A DNA stretch of 64,000 bases from Argentina anserina (GCF_933775445.1 NW_026089444.1:1-64000); one strand, 5' to 3'. Counted from the stretch's first letter, positions 28,709 through 43,476 are shown. Notes: a model not told the origin generated them from the letters alone. Program-made: numbers and translations.

Positions 28709-31700
28709 TACACAATTGGAATAGTAAAGATACGCAAACGATGTAAAGATACTCAGTTTGAAAGAAACACACTCCCACACTTGCAAAACTCTCAAATTCA
28801 ATAGAAACTGGCATCAGAAAGCCTTACAGAAAGATACTCAAACGAGAAATGAAAAGATACACAATTGGAATAGTAAAGATACGCAAACGATGTAAAGATA
28901 CACAATTGGAATAGTAAAGATACGCAAACGATGTAAAGATACACAATTGGAATAGTAAAGAGACGCAAACGATGTAAAGATACTCAGTTTGAAAGAAACA
29001 CACTCCCACACTTGCAAAACTCTCAAATTCAATAGAAACTCGCATCAGAAAGCCTTACAGAAAGACACTGAAACGAGAAATGAAAAGATACACAATTGGA
29101 ATAGTAAAGATTCGCAAACGATGTAAAGATACACAATTGGAATAGTAAAGATACGCAAACGATGTAAAGATACTCAGTTTGAAAGAAACACACTCCCACA
29201 CTTACAAAACTCTCAAATACAATAGAAACTCGCATCAGAAGCCTTACAGCAAGATACTCGAACGAGAAATGAAAAGATACATAATTGGAATAGTAAAGAT
29301 ACGCAAACGATGTAAAGATACTCAGTTTGAAAGAAACACACTCCCACACTTGCAAAACTCTCAAATTCAATAGAAACTCGCATCAGAAAGCCTTACAGAA
29401 AGACACTGAAACGAGAAATGAAAAGATACACAATTGGAATAGTAAAGATACGCAAACGATGTAAAGATACACAATTGGAATAGTAAAGATACGCAAACGA
29501 TGTAAAGATACTCAGTTTGAAAGAAACACACTCCCACACTTGCAAAACTCTCAAATTCAATAGAAACTCGCATCAGAAAGTCTTACAGAAAGATACTCAA
29601 ACGTGAAATGAAAAGATACACAATTGGAATAGTAAAGATACGCAAACGATGTAAAGATACTCAGTTTGAAAGAAACACACTCCCACACTTGCAAAACTCT
29701 CAAATTCAATAGAAACTCGCATCAGAAAGCCTTACAGAGAGATACTCAAACGAGAAATGAAAAGATACACAATTGGAATAGTAAAGATACGCAAACGATG
29801 TAGAGATACTCAGTTTGAAAGAAACACACTCCCACACTTGCAAAACTCTCAAATAAAATAGAAACTCGCATCAGAAGCCTTACAGAAAGATACTTAAACG
29901 AGAAATGAAAAGATACACAATTGGAATAGTAAAGATACGCAAACGATGTAAAGATACTCAGTTTGAAAGAAACACACTCCCACACTTGCAAAACTCTCAA
30001 ATTCAATAGAAACTGGCATCAGAAAGCCTTACAGAAAGATACTCAAACGAGAAATGAAAAGATACATAATTGGAATAGTAAAGATACACAAACGATGTAA
30101 AGATACACAATTGGAATAGTAAAGATACGCAAACGATGTAAACATACTCAGTTTGAAAGAAACACACTCCCACACTTGCAAAACTCTCAAATACAATAGA
30201 AACTCGCATCAGAAGCCTTACAGCAAGATACTCGAACGAGAAATGAAAAGATACATAATTGGAATAGTAAAGATACGCAAACGATGTAAAGATACACAAT
30301 TGGAATAGTAAAGATACGCAAACGATGTAAAGATACTCAGTTTGAAAGAAACACACTCCCACACTTGCAAAACTCTCAAATACAATAGAAACTCGCATCA
30401 GAAGCCTTACAGAAAGATACTCAAACGAGAAATGAAAAGATACACAATTGGAATAGTAAAGATACGCAAACGATGTAAAGATACTCAGTTTGAAAGAAAC
30501 ACACTCCCACACTTACAAAACTCTCAAATTCAATAGAAACTCGCATCAGAAGCCTTACAGAAAGATACTCAAACGAGAAATGAAAAGATACACAATTGGA
30601 ATAGTAAAGATACGCAAACGATGTAAAGATACTCAGTTTGAAAGAAACACACTCCCACACTTGCAAAACTCTCAAATACAATAGAAACTCGCATCAGAAG
30701 CCTTACAGAAAGATACTCAAACGAGAAATGAAAAGATACACAATTGGAATAGTAAAGATACGCAAACGATGTAAAGATACTCAGTTTGAAAGAAACACAC
30801 TCCCACACTTGCAAAACTCTCAAATTCAATAGAAACTCGCATCAGAAAGCCTTACAGAAAGACACTGAAACGAGAAATGAAAAGATACACAATTGGAATA
30901 GTAAAGATACGCAAACGATGTAAAGATACACAATTGGAATAGTAAAGATACACAAACGTTGTAAAGATACTCAGTTTGAAAGAAACACACTCCCACACTT
31001 GCAAAACTCTCAAATACAATAGAAACTCGCATCAGAAGCCTTACAGCAAGATACTCAAACGAGAAATGAAAAGATACACAATTGGAATAGTAAAGATACG
31101 CAAACGATGTAAAGATACTCAGTTTGAAAGAAACACACTCCCACACTTGCAAAACTCTCAAATTCAATAGAAACTGGCATCAGAAAGCCTTACAGAAAGA
31201 TACTCAAACGAGAAATGAAAAGATACACAATTGGAATAGTAAAGATACGCAAACGATGTAAAGATACATAATTGGAATAGTAAAGATACGCAAACGATGT
31301 AAAGATACTCAGTTTGAAAGAAACACTCTCCCACACTTGCAAAACTCTCAAATTCAATAGAATCTCGCATCAGAAAGCCTTACAGAAAGACACTGAAACG
31401 AGAAATGAAAAGATACACAATTGGAATAGTAAAGATACGCAAACGATGTAAAGATACACAATTGGAATAGTAAAGATACGCAAACGATGTAAAGATACTC
31501 AGTTTGAAAGAAACACACTCCCACACTTGCAAAACTCTCAAATTCAATAGAAACTCGCATCAGAAAGTCTTACAGAAAGATACTCAAACGTGAAATGAAA
31601 AGATACACAATTGGAATAGTAAAGATACGCAAACGATGTAAAGATACACAATTGGAATAGTAAAGATACGCAAACGATGTAAAGATACACAATTGGAATA

Positions 31701-32715
31701 GTAAAGATACGCAAACGATGTAAAGATACTCAGTTTGAAAGAAACACACTCCCACACTTGCAAAACTCTCAAATTCAATAGAAACTGGCATCAGAAAGCC
31801 TTACAGAAAGATACTCAAACGAGAAATGAAAAGATACACAATTGGAATAGTAAAGATACGCAAACGATGTAAAGATACATAATTGGAATAGTAAAGATAC
31901 GCAAACGATGTAAAGATACTCAGTTTGAACGAAACACACTCCCACACTTGCAAAACTCTCAAATTCAATAGAAACTCGCATCAGAAAGCCTTACAGAAAG
32001 ACACTGAAACGAGAAATGAAAAGATACACAATTGGAATAGTAAAGATACGCAAACGATGTAAAGATACACAATTGGAATAGTAAAGATACGCAAACGATG
32101 TAAAGATACTCAGTTTGAAAGAAACACACTCCCACACTTGCAAAACTATCAAATTCAATAGAAACTCGCATCAGAAAGGCTTACAGAAAGACACTGAAAC
32201 GAGAAATGAAAAGATACACAATTGGAATAGTAAAGATACGCAAACGATGTAAAGATACACAATTGGAATAGTAAAGATACGCAAACGATGTAAAGATACA
32301 CAATTGGAATAGTAAAGATACGCAAACGATGTAAAGATACTCAGTTTGAAAGAAACACACTCCCACACTTGCAAAACTCTCAAATTCAATAGAAACTCGC
32401 ATCAGAAAGCCTTACAGAAAGATACTCAAACGAGAAATGAAAAGATACACAATTGGAATAGTAAAGATACGAAAACGATGTAAAGATACTCAGTTTGAAA
32501 GAAACACACTCCCACACTTGCAAAACTCTCAAATACAATAGAAACTCGCATCAGAAGCCTTACAGAAAGATACTCAAACGAGAAATGAAAAGATACACAA
32601 TTGGAATAGTAAAGATATGCAAACGATGTAAAGATACTCAGTTTGAAAGAAACACACTCCCACACTTGCAAAACTCTCAAATACAATAGAAACTCGCATC
32701 AGAAGCCTTACAGAG

Positions 32716-32805
32716 AGATACTCAAACGAGAAATGAAAAGATACACAATTGGAATAGTAAAGATACTCAAACGAGAAATGAAAAGATACACAATTGGAAT
32801 AGTAA
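32716..32805 (+). repeat. 45-bp internal duplication inside a monomer
   Basis: The stretch starting AGATACTCAAACGAG and ending AATAGTAA occurs twice in direct succession (32716 and 32761). It makes a monomer with two copies of the box-2/box-3 segment. An identical rearrangement lies at 37859-37948, carried by the 5143-bp duplication. It looks like slippage or unequal exchange at the shared AGATAC motif. Confidence 0.88.
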
Positions 32806-34529
32806 AGATACGCAAACGATGTAACGATACACAATTGGAATAGTAAAGATACGCAAACGATGTAAAGATACTCAGTTTGAAAGAAACACACTCCCACACT
32901 TGCAAAACTCTCAAATACAATAGAAACTCGCATCAGAAGCCTTACAGAAAGATACTTAAACGAGAAATGAAAAGATACACAATTGGAATAGTAAAGATAC
33001 GCAAACGATGTAAAGATACACAATTGGAATAGTAAAGATACGCAAACGATGTAAAGATACTCAGTTTGAAAGAAACACACTCCCACACTTGCAAAACTCT
33101 CAAATTCAATAGAAACTGGCATCAGAAAGCCTTACAGAAAGATACTCAAACGAGAAATGAAAAGATACACAATTGGAATAGTAAAGATACGCAAACGATG
33201 TAAAGATACACAATTGGAATAGTAAAGATACGCAAACGATGTAAAGATACACAATTGGAATAGTAAAGAGACGCAAACGATGTAAAGATACTCAGTTTGA
33301 AAGAAACACACTCCCACACTTGCAAAACTCTCAAATTCAATAAAACTCGCATCAGAAAGCCTTACAGAAAGACACTGAAACGAGAAATGAAAAGATACAC
33401 AATTGGAATAGTAAAGATTCGCAAACGATGTAAAGATACACAATTGGAATAGTAAAGATACGCAAACGATGTAAAGATACTCAGTTTGAAAGAAACACAC
33501 TCCCACACTTGCAAAACTCTCAAATACAATAGAAACTCGCATCAGAAGCCTTACAGAAAGATACTCAAACGAGAAATAAAAAGATACACAATTGGAATAG
33601 TAAAGATATGCAAACGATGTAAAGATACTCAGTTTGAAAGAAACACACTCCCACACTTGCAAAACTCTCAAATACAATAGAAACTCGCATCAGAAGCCTT
33701 ACAGAAAGATACTCAAACGAGAAATGAAAAGATACACAATTGGAATAGTAAAGATACGCAAACGATGTAAAGATACACAATTGGAATAGTAAAGATACGC
33801 AAACGATGTAAAGATACTCAGTTTGAAAGAAACACACTCCCACACTTGCAAAACTCTCAAATTCAATAGAAACTCGCATCAGAAAGCCTTACAGAAAGAT
33901 ACTCAAACGAGAAATGAAAAGATACACAATTGGAATAGTAAAGATATGCAAACGATGTAAAGATTCTCAGTTTGAAAGAAACACACTCCCACACTTGCAA
34001 AACTCTCAAATACAATAGAAACTCGCATCAGAAGCCTTACAGAAAGATACTCAAACGAGAAATGAAAAGATACACAATTGGAATAGTAAAGATACGCAAA
34101 CGATGTAAAGATACACAATTGGAATAGTAAAGATACGCAAACGATATAAAGATACTCAGTTTGAAAGAAACACACTCCCACACTTGCAAAACTCTCAAAT
34201 TCAATAGAAACTGGCATCAGAAAGCCTTACAGAAAGATACTCAAACGAGAAATGAAAAGATACACAATTGGAATAGTAAAGATACGCAAACGATGTAAAG
34301 ATACTCAGTTTGAAAGAAACACACTCCCACACTTGCAAAACTCTCAAATACAATAGAAACTCGCATCAGAAGCCTTACAGAAAGATACTCAAACGAGAAA
34401 TGAAAAGATACACAATTGGAATAGTAAAGATATGCAAACGATGTAAAGATACTCAGTTTGAAAGAAACACACTCCCACACTTGCAAAACTCTCAAATACA
34501 ATAGAAACTCGCATCAGAAGCCTTACAGA

Positions 34530-37500
34530 AAGATACTCAAACGAGAAATGAAAAGATACACAATTGGAATAGTAAAGATACGCAAACGATGTAAAGATAC
34601 ACAATTCGAATAGTAAAGATACGCAAACGATGTAAAGATACACAATTGGAATAGTAAAGAGACGCAAACGATGTAAAGATACTCAGTTTGAAAGAAACAC
34701 ACTCCCACACTTGCAAAACTCTCAAATTCAATAGAAACTCGCATCAGAAAGCCTTACAGAAAGACACTGAAACGAGAAATGAAAAGATACACAATTGGAA
34801 TAGTAAAGATTCGCAAACGATGTCAAGATACACAATTGGAATAGTAAAGATACGCAAACGATGTAAAGATACTCAATTTGAAAGAAACACACTCCCACAC
34901 TTGCAAAACTCTCAAATACAATAGAAACTCGCATCAGAAGCCTTACAGCAAGATACTCGAACGAGAAATGAAAAGATAGATAATTGGAATAGTAAAGATA
35001 CGCAAACGATGTAAAGATACACAATTGGAATAGTAAAGATACGCAAACGATGTAAAGATACTCAGTTTGAAAGAAACACACTCCCACACTTGCAAAACTC
35101 TCAAATACAATAGAAACTCGCATCAGAAGCCTTACAGAAAGATACTCAAACGAGAAATGAAAAGATACACAATTGGAATAGTAAAGATACGCAAACGATG
35201 TAAAGATACTCAGTTTGAAAGAAACACACTCCCACACTTGCAAAACTCTCAAATTCAATAGAAACTCGCATCAGAAGCCTTACAGAAAGATACTCAAACG
35301 AGAAATGAAAAGATACACAATTGGAATAGTAAAGATATGAAAACGATGTAAAGATACTCAGTTTGAAAGAAACACACTCCCACACTTGCAAAACTCTCAA
35401 ATACAATAGAAACTCGCATCAGAAGCCTTACAGAAAGATACTCAAACGAGAAATGAAAAGATACACAATTGGAATAGTAAAGATACACAATTGGAATAGT
35501 AAAGATACGCAAACGATGTAAAGATACACAATTGGAATAGTAAAGATACGCAAACGATGTAAAGATACTCAGTTTGAAAGAAACACACTCCCACACTTGC
35601 AAAACTCTCAAATACAATAGAAACTCGCATCAGAAGCCTTCCAGAAAGATACTCAAACGAGAAATGAAAAGATACACAATTGGAATAGTAAAGATACGCA
35701 AACGATGTAAAGATACTCAGTTTGAAAGAAACACACTCCCACACTTGCAAAACTCTCAAATACAATAGAAACTCGCATAAGAAGCCTTACAGCAAGATAC
35801 TCAAACGAGAAATGAAAAGATACACAATTGGAATAGTAAAGATACGCAAACGATGTAAAGATACACAATTGGAATAGTAAAGATACGCAAACGATGTAAA
35901 GATACTCAGTTTGAAAGAAACACACTCCCACACTTGCAAAACTCTCAAATTCAATAGAAACTGGCATCAGAAAGCCTTACAGAAAGATACTCAAACGAGA
36001 AATGAAAAGATACACAATTGGAATAGTAAAGATACGCAAACGATGTAAAGATACACAATTGGAATAGTAAAGATACGCAAACGATGTAAAGATACACAAT
36101 TGGAATAGTAAAGAGACGCAAACGATGTAAAGATACTCAGTTTGAAAGAAACACACTCCCACACTTGCAAAACTCTCAAATTCAATAGAAACTCGCATCA
36201 GAAAGCCTTACAGAAAGACACTGAAACGAGAAATGAAAAGATACACAATTGGAATAGTAAAGATTCGCAAACGATGTCAAGATACACTATTGGAATAGTA
36301 AAGATACGCAAACGATGTAAAGATACTCAATTTGAAAGAAACACACTCCCACACTTGCAAAACTCTCAAATACAATAGAAACTCGCATCAGAAGCCTTAC
36401 AGCAAGATACTCGAACGAGAAATGAAAAGATAGATAATTGGAATAGTAAAGATACGCAAACGATGTAAAGATACACAATTGGAATAGTAAAGATACGCAA
36501 ACGATGTAAAGATACTCAGTTTGAAAGAAACACACTCCCACACTTGCAAAACTCTCAAATACAATAGAAACTCGCATCAGAAGCCTTACAGAAAGATACT
36601 CAAACGAGAAATGAAAAGATACACAATTGGAATAGTAAAGATACGCAAACGATGTAAAGATACTCAGTTTGAAAGAAACACACTCCCACACTTGCAAAAC
36701 TCTCAAATTCAATAGAAACTCGCATCAGAAGCCTTACAGAAAGATACTCAAACGAGAAATGAAAAGATACACAATTGGAATAGTAAAGATATGAAAACGA
36801 TGTAAAGATACTCAGTTTGAAAGAAACACACTCCCACACTTGCAAAACTCTCAAATACAATAGAAACTCGCATCAGAAGCCTTACAGAAAGATACTCAAA
36901 CGAGAAATGAAAAGATACACAATTGGAATAGTAAAGATACACAATTGGAATAGTAAAGATACGCAAACGATGTAAAGATACACAATTGGAATAGTAAAGA
37001 TACGCAAACGATGTAAAGATACTCAGTTTGAAAGAAACACACTCCCACACTTGCAAAACTCTCAAATACAATAGAAACTCGCATCAGAAGCCTTCCAGAA
37101 AGATACTCAAACGAGAAATGAAAAGATACACAATTGGAATAGTAAAGATACGCAAACGATGTAAAGATACTCAGTTTGAAAGAAACACACTCCCCCACTT
37201 GCAAAACTCTCAAATACAATAGAAACTCGCATAAGAAGCCTTACAGCAAGATACTCAAACGAGAAATGAAAAGATACACAATTGGAATAGTAAAGATACG
37301 CAAACGATGTAAAGATACACAATTGGAATAGTAAAGATACGCAAACGATGTAAAGATACTCAGTTTGAAAGAAACACACTCCCACACTTGCAAAACTCTC
37401 AAATTCAATAGAAACTGGCATCAGAAAGCCTTACAGAAAGATACTCAAACGAGAAATGAAAAGATACACAATTGGAATAGTAAAGATACGCAAACGATGT

Positions 37501-37850
37501 AAAGATACACAATTGGAATAGTAAAGATACGCAAACGATGTAAAGATACACAATTGGAATAGTAAAGAGACGCAAACGATGTAAAGATACTCAGTTTGAA
37601 AGAAACACACTCCCACACTTGCAAAACTCTCAAATTCAATAGAAACTCGCATCAGAAAGCCTTACAGAAAGACACTGAAACGAGAAATGAAAAGATACAC
37701 AATTGGAATAGTAAAGATTCGCAAACGATGTCAAGATACACTATTGGAATAGTAAAGATACGCAAACGATGTAAAGATACTCAATTTGAAAGAAACACAC
37801 TCCCACACTTGCAAAACTCTCAAATACAATAGAAACTCGCATCAGAAGCC
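34530..37850 (+). repeat. Tandem repeat, 1454-bp unit (2.3 copies)
   Basis: Units at about 34530-35983 and 35984-37437, with a partial third copy to about 37850. Markers: AAAGAGACGC, CGATGTCAAG, CTCAATTTGAAAG, ATAGATAATTGG, ATATGAAAACG, a 22-bp module duplication (35459, 36913) and CCTTCCAG. The third copy then runs into the second 5143-bp copy. CCCCCACTTGC at 37193 is found in the second unit and again at 40882. Confidence 0.88.
35459..35502 (+). repeat. 22-bp single-rung duplication
   Basis: The 22-bp rung (AGATACACAATTGG to AATAGTAA) is doubled without its 19-bp partner. This is the only class of event I saw that changes rung number by one rather than by a whole 41-bp module. Copies lie at 36913-36956 and 40602-40645, following the 1454- and 5143-bp duplications. 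Confidence 0.88.
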
Positions 37851-39672
37851 TTACAGAGAGATACTCAAACGAGAAATGAAAAGATACACAATTGGAATAG
37901 TAAAGATACTCAAACGAGAAATGAAAAGATACACAATTGGAATAGTAAAGATACGCAAACGATGTAACGATACACAATTGGAATAGTAAAGATACGCAAA
38001 CGATGTAAAGATACTCAGTTTGAAAGAAACACACTCCCACACTTGCAAAACTCTCAAATACAATAGAAACTCGCATCAGAAGCCTTACAGAAAGATACTT
38101 AAACGAGAAATGAAAAGATACACAATTGGAATAGTAAAGATACGCAAACGATGTAAAGATACACAATTGGAATAGTAAAGATACGCAAACGATGTAAAGA
38201 TACTCAGTTTGAAAGAAACACACTCCCACACTTGCAAAACTCTCAAATTCAATAGAAACTGGCATCAGAAAGCCTTACAGAAAGATACTCAAACGAGAAA
38301 TGAAAAGATACACAATTGGAATAGTAAAGATACGCAAACGATGTAAAGATACACAATTGGAATAGTAAAGATACGCAAACGATGTAAAGATACACAATTG
38401 GAATAGTAAAGAGACGCAAACGATGTAAAGATACTCAGTTTGAAAGAAACACACTCCCACACTTGCAAAACTCTCAAATTCAATAAAACTCGCATCAGAA
38501 AGCCTTACAGAAAGACACTGAAACGAGAAATGAAAAGATACACAATTGGAATAGTAAAGATTCGCAAACGATGTAAAGATACACAATTGGAATAGTAAAG
38601 ATACGCAAACGATGTAAAGATACTCTGTTTGAAAGAAACACACTCCCACACTTGCAAAACTCTCAAATACAATAGAAACTCGCATCAGAAGCCTTACAGA
38701 AAGATACTCAAACGAGAAATAAAAAGATACACAATTGGAATAGTAAAGATATGCAAACGATGTAAAGATACTCAGTTTGAAAGAAACACACTCCCACACT
38801 TGCAAAACTCTCAAATACAATAGAAACTCGCATCAGAAGCCTTACAGAAAGATACTCAAACGAGAAATGAAAAGATACACAATTGGAATAGTAAAGATAC
38901 GCAAACGATGTAAAGATACACAATTGGAATAGTAAAGATACGCAAACGATGTAAAGATACTCAGTTTGAAAGAAACACACTCCCACACTTGCAAAACTCT
39001 CAAATTCAATAGAAACTCGCATCAGAAAGCCTTACAGAAAGATACTCAAACGAGAAATGAAAAGATACACAATTGGAATAGTAAAGATATGCAAACGATG
39101 TAAAGATTCTCAGTTTGAAAGAAACACACTCCCACACTTGCAAAACTCTCAAATACAATAGAAACTCGCATCAGAAGCCTTACAGAAAGATACTCAAACG
39201 AGAAATGAAAAGATACACAATTGGAATAGTAAAGATACGCAAACGATGTAAAGATACACAATTGGAATAGTAAAGATACGCAAACGATATAAAGATACTC
39301 AGTTTGAAAGAAACACACTCCCACACTTGCAAAACTCTCAAATTCAATAGAAACTGGCATCAGAAAGCCTTACAGAAAGATACTCAAACGAGAAATGAAA
39401 AGATACACAATTGGAATAGTAAAGATACGCAAACGATGTAAAGATACTCAGTTTGAAAGAAACACACTCCCACACTTGCAAAACTCTCAAATACAATAGA
39501 AACTCGCATCAGAAGCCTTACAGAAAGATACTCAAACGAGAAATGAAAAGATACACAATTGGAATAGTAAAGATATGCAAACGATGTAAAGATACTCAGT
39601 TTGAAAGAAACACACTCCCACACTTGCAAAACTCTCAAATACAATAGAAACTCGCATCAGAAGCCTTACAGA

Positions 39673-41533
39673 AAGATACTCAAACGAGAAATGAAAAGAT
39701 ACACAATTGGAATAGTAAAGATACGCAAACGATGTAAAGATACACAATTCGAATAGTAAAGATACGCAAACGATGTAAAGATACACAATTGGAATAGTAA
39801 AGAGACGCAAACGATGTAAAGATACTCAGTTTGAAAGAAACACACTCCCACACTTGCAAAACTCTCAAATTCAATAGAAACTCGCATAAGAAAGCCTTAC
39901 AGAAAGACACTGAAACGAGAAATGAAAAGATACACAATTGGAATAGTAAAGATTCGCAAACGATGTCAAGATACACAATTGGAATAGTAAAGATACGCAA
40001 ACGATGTAAAGATACTCAATTTGAAAGAAACACACTCCCACACTTGCAAAACTCTCAAATACAATAGAAACTCGCATCAGAAGCCTTACAGCAAGATACT
40101 CGAACGAGAAATGAAAAGATAGATAATTGGAATAGTAAAGATACGCAAACGATGTAAAGATACACAATTGGAATAGTAAAGATACGCAAACGATGTAAAG
40201 ATACTCAGTTTGAAAGAAACACACTCCCACACTTGCAAAACTCTCAAATACAATAGAAACTCGCATCAGAAGCCTTACAGAAAGATACTCAAACGAGAAA
40301 TGAAAAGATACACAATTGGAATAGTAAAGATACGCAAACGATGTAAAGATACTCAGTTTGAAAGAAACACACTCCCACACTTGCAAAACTCTCAAATTCA
40401 ATAGAAACTCGCATCAGAAGCCTTACAGAAAGATACTCAAACGAGAAATGAAAAGATACACAATTGGAATAGTAAAGATATGAAAACGATGTAAAGATAC
40501 TCAGTTTGAAAGAAACACACTCCCACACTTGCAAAACTCTCAAATACAATAGAAACTCGCATCAGAAGCCTTACAGAAAGATACTCAAACGAGAAATGAA
40601 AAGATACACAATTGGAATAGTAAAGATACACAATTGGAATAGTAAAGATACGCAAACGATGTAAAGATACACAATTGGAATAGTAAAGATACGCAAACGA
40701 TGTAAAGATACTCAGTTTGAAAGAAACACACTCCCACACTTGCAAAACTCTCAAATACAATAGAAACTCGCATCAGAAGCCTTCCAGAAAGATACTCAAA
40801 CGAGAAATGAAAAGATACACAATTGGAATAGTAAAGATACGCAAACGATGTAAAGATACTCAGTTTGAAAGAAACACACTCCCCCACTTGCAAAACTCTC
40901 AAATACAATAGAAACTCGCATAAGAAGCCTTACAGCAAGATACTCAAACGAGAAATGAAAAGATACACAATTGGAATAGTAAAGATACGCAAACGATGTA
41001 AAGATACACAATTGGAATAGTAAAGATACGCAAACGATGTAAAGATACTCAGTTTGAAAGAAACACACTCCCACACTTGCAAAACTCTCAAATTCAATAG
41101 AAACTGGCATCAGAAAGCCTTACAGAAAGATACTCAAACGAGAAATGAAAAGATACACAATTGGAATAGTAAAGATACGCAAACGATGTAAAGATACACA
41201 ATTGGAATAGTAAAGATACGCAAACGATGTAAAGATACACAATTGGAATAGTAAAGAGACGCAAACGATGTAAAGATACTCAGTTTGAAAGAAACACACT
41301 CCCACACTTGCAAAACTCTCAAATTCAATAGAAACTCGCATCAGAAAGCCTTACAGAAAGACACTGAAACGAGAAATGAAAAGATACACAATTGGAATAG
41401 TAAAGATTCGCAAACGATGTCAAGATACACTATTGGAATAGTAAAGATACGCAAACGATGTAAAGATACTCAATTTGAAAGAAACACACTCCCACACTTG
41501 CAAAACTCTCAAATACAATAGAAACTCGCATCA
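39673..41533 (+). repeat. Second instance of the 1454-bp repeat
   Basis: This is the 1454-bp unit (39673-41126) plus a truncated following copy, present inside the downstream 5143-bp duplication. Its CCCCCACTTGC marker at 40882 matches the second rather than the first upstream 1454-bp unit. That suggests mixing between units after the original duplication. Confidence 0.8.
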
Positions 41534-43170
41534 GAAGCCTTCCAGAAAGATACTCAAACGAGAAATGAAAAGATACACAATTGGAATAGTAAAGATACGC
41601 AAACGATGTAAAGATACACAATTGGAATAGTAAAGATACGCAAAGGATGTAAAGATACTCAGTTTGAAAGAAACACACTCCCACACTTGCAAAACTCTCA
41701 AATACAATAGAAACTCGCATCAGAAGCCTTACAGAAAGATACTCAAACGAGAAATGAAAAGATACACAATTGGAATAGTAAAGATACGCAAACGATGTAA
41801 AGATACTCAGTTTGAAAGAAACACACTCCCACACTTGCAAAACTCTCAAATTCAATAGAAACTGGCATCAGAAAGCCTTACAGAAAGATACTCAAACGAG
41901 AAATGAAAAGATACACAATTGGAATAGTAAAGATACGCAAACGATGTAAAGATACACAATTGGAATAGTAAAGATACGCAAACGATGTAAAGATGCTCAG
42001 TTTGAAAGAAACACACTCCCACACTTGCAAAACTCTCAAATACAATAGAAACTCGCATCAGAAGCCTTACAGCAAGATACTCAAACGAGAAATGAAAAGA
42101 TACACAATTGGAATAGTAAAGATACGCAAACGATGTAAAGATACACAATTGGAATAGTAAAGATACGCAAACGATGTAAAGATACTCAGTTTGAAAGAAA
42201 CACACTCCCACACTTGCAAAACTCTCAAATTCAATAGAAACTCGCATCAGAAAGCCTTACAGAAAGATACTCAAACGAGAAATGAAAAGATACACAATTG
42301 GAATAGTAAAGATACGCAAACGATGTAAAGATACTCAGTTTGAAAGAAACACACTCCCACACTTACAAAACTCTCAAATTCAATAGAAACTCGCATCAGA
42401 AGCCTTACAGAAAGATACTCAAACGAGAAATGAAAAGATACACAATTGGAATAGTAAAGATACGCAAACGATGTAAAGATACTGAGTTTGAAAGAAACAC
42501 ACTCCCACACTTGCAAAACTCTCAAATTCAATAGAAACTGGCATCAGAAAGCCTTACAGAAAAATACTCAAACGAGAAATGAAAAGATACGCAATTGGAA
42601 TAGTAAAGATACGCAAACGATGTAAAGATACACAATTGGAATAGTAAAGAGACGCAAACGATGTAAAGATACTCAGTTTGAAAGAAACACACTCCCACAC
42701 TTGCAAAACTCTCAAATTCAATAGAAACTCGCATGAGAAAGCCTTACAGAAAGACACTGAAACGAGAAATGAAAAGATACACAATTGGAATAGTAAAGAT
42801 ACGCAAACGATGTAAAGATACACAATTGGAATCGTAAAGATACGCAAACGATGTAAAGATACTCAGTTTGAAAGAAACACACTCCCACACTTGCAAAACT
42901 GTCAAATACAATAGAAACTCGCATCAGAAGCCTTACAGAAAGATACTTAAACGAGAAATGAAAAGATACACAATTGGAATAGTAAAGATACGCAAACGAT
43001 GTAAAGATACTCAGTTTGAAAGAAACACACTCCCACACTTGCAAAACTCTCAAATTCAATAGAAACTGGCATCAAAAAGCCTTACAGAAAGATACTCAAA
43101 CGAGAAATGAAAAGATACACAATTGGAATAATAAAGATACGCAAACGATGTAAAGATACTCAGTTTGAAA

Positions 43171-43175
43171 GAAAC
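43171..43175. repeat. Target-site duplication, left copy (GAAAC)
   Basis: Five bases directly before the LTR terminal TG. They correspond to monomer positions 20-24 and are repeated directly after the other LTR (51022-51026). A 5-bp duplication is typical of Ty3/gypsy integration. Confidence 0.96.
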
Positions 43176-43476
43176 TGATCGGTTCGATTACTCGAGATCA
43201 ATATTAACCCTGTAAGCATCGTTAGTAGTATAAAGCAAGAGGGTATCGTTCACAAACCGGGGATCCAACCAGGGTAAAGAATCACAAACATTTAACAACG
43301 AATTCATACGAGTTTAAAAGAGTTTGATATATAGGATCGGGTTGAAAGATAAAAACAGAAAATAAAACCTAAACTAATATATACATGTGATCAACCAAAC
43401 AACACATAAACATCACCAAACAAATCGCCACAAGTAGCTTCAAAATCATAATCTCATCCTATGCAAACACCGAGCC

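Larger units (their letters stand above)
32645..41533 (+). repeat. Segmental duplication, 5143-bp offset
   Basis: About 3.75 kb at 32645-36390 recurs at about 37788-41533. Diagnostic shared features are a 45-bp internal duplication (32716 and 37859), a one-base deletion giving TTCAATAAAACTCG (33341 and 38484), AAGATTCTCAG, ATCGAATAG-type modules, CGATGTCAAG, ATAGATAATTGG, ATATGAAAACG and CCTTCCAG. Only scattered single-base differences are visible, for example GATACTCTG at 38625 against GATACTCAG. It is among the youngest large duplications in the array. Confidence 0.9.
1..43175 (+). repeat. Satellite DNA array, left arm
   Basis: Continuous head-to-tail array with no unrelated insertion before the retrotransposon. 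Every unit carries the landmarks AAAGATACTCAGTTTG, CACACTCCCACACTTGC, AGAAACTCGCATCAG, AAGCCTTACAG, AACGAGAAATG and CAATTGGAATAG in that order. A canonical unit is 149 bp, by my count 69 A, 30 C, 22 G and 28 T, so about 65% A+T with strong A-over-T asymmetry on this strand. One base of variation (AGAAAGCC or AGAAGCC) gives 149 or 148 bp. Unit length also varies with the number of 41-bp modules. All units I read point the same way. The window opens in the middle of a 41-bp module, so the array extends further left. I estimate about 240 units here by dividing by a mean near 175 bp. A centromeric or heterochromatic location is plausible but not shown by the sequence. Confidence 0.98.

Noticed and set aside
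418..43062. Many open frames of 60-196 codons, mostly minus strand, plus repeated 64-codon plus-strand frames
   Set aside because: They repeat with the satellite period, are shadows of a non-coding tandem repeat, lack start-context or codon signals, and are broken by one-base monomer differences. Their predicted proteins are the same low-complexity string each time.
1..43175. CRISPR array
   Set aside because: The repeats are contiguous, with no unique spacers of constant length; the whole unit is repeated and the context is a plant retrotransposon.
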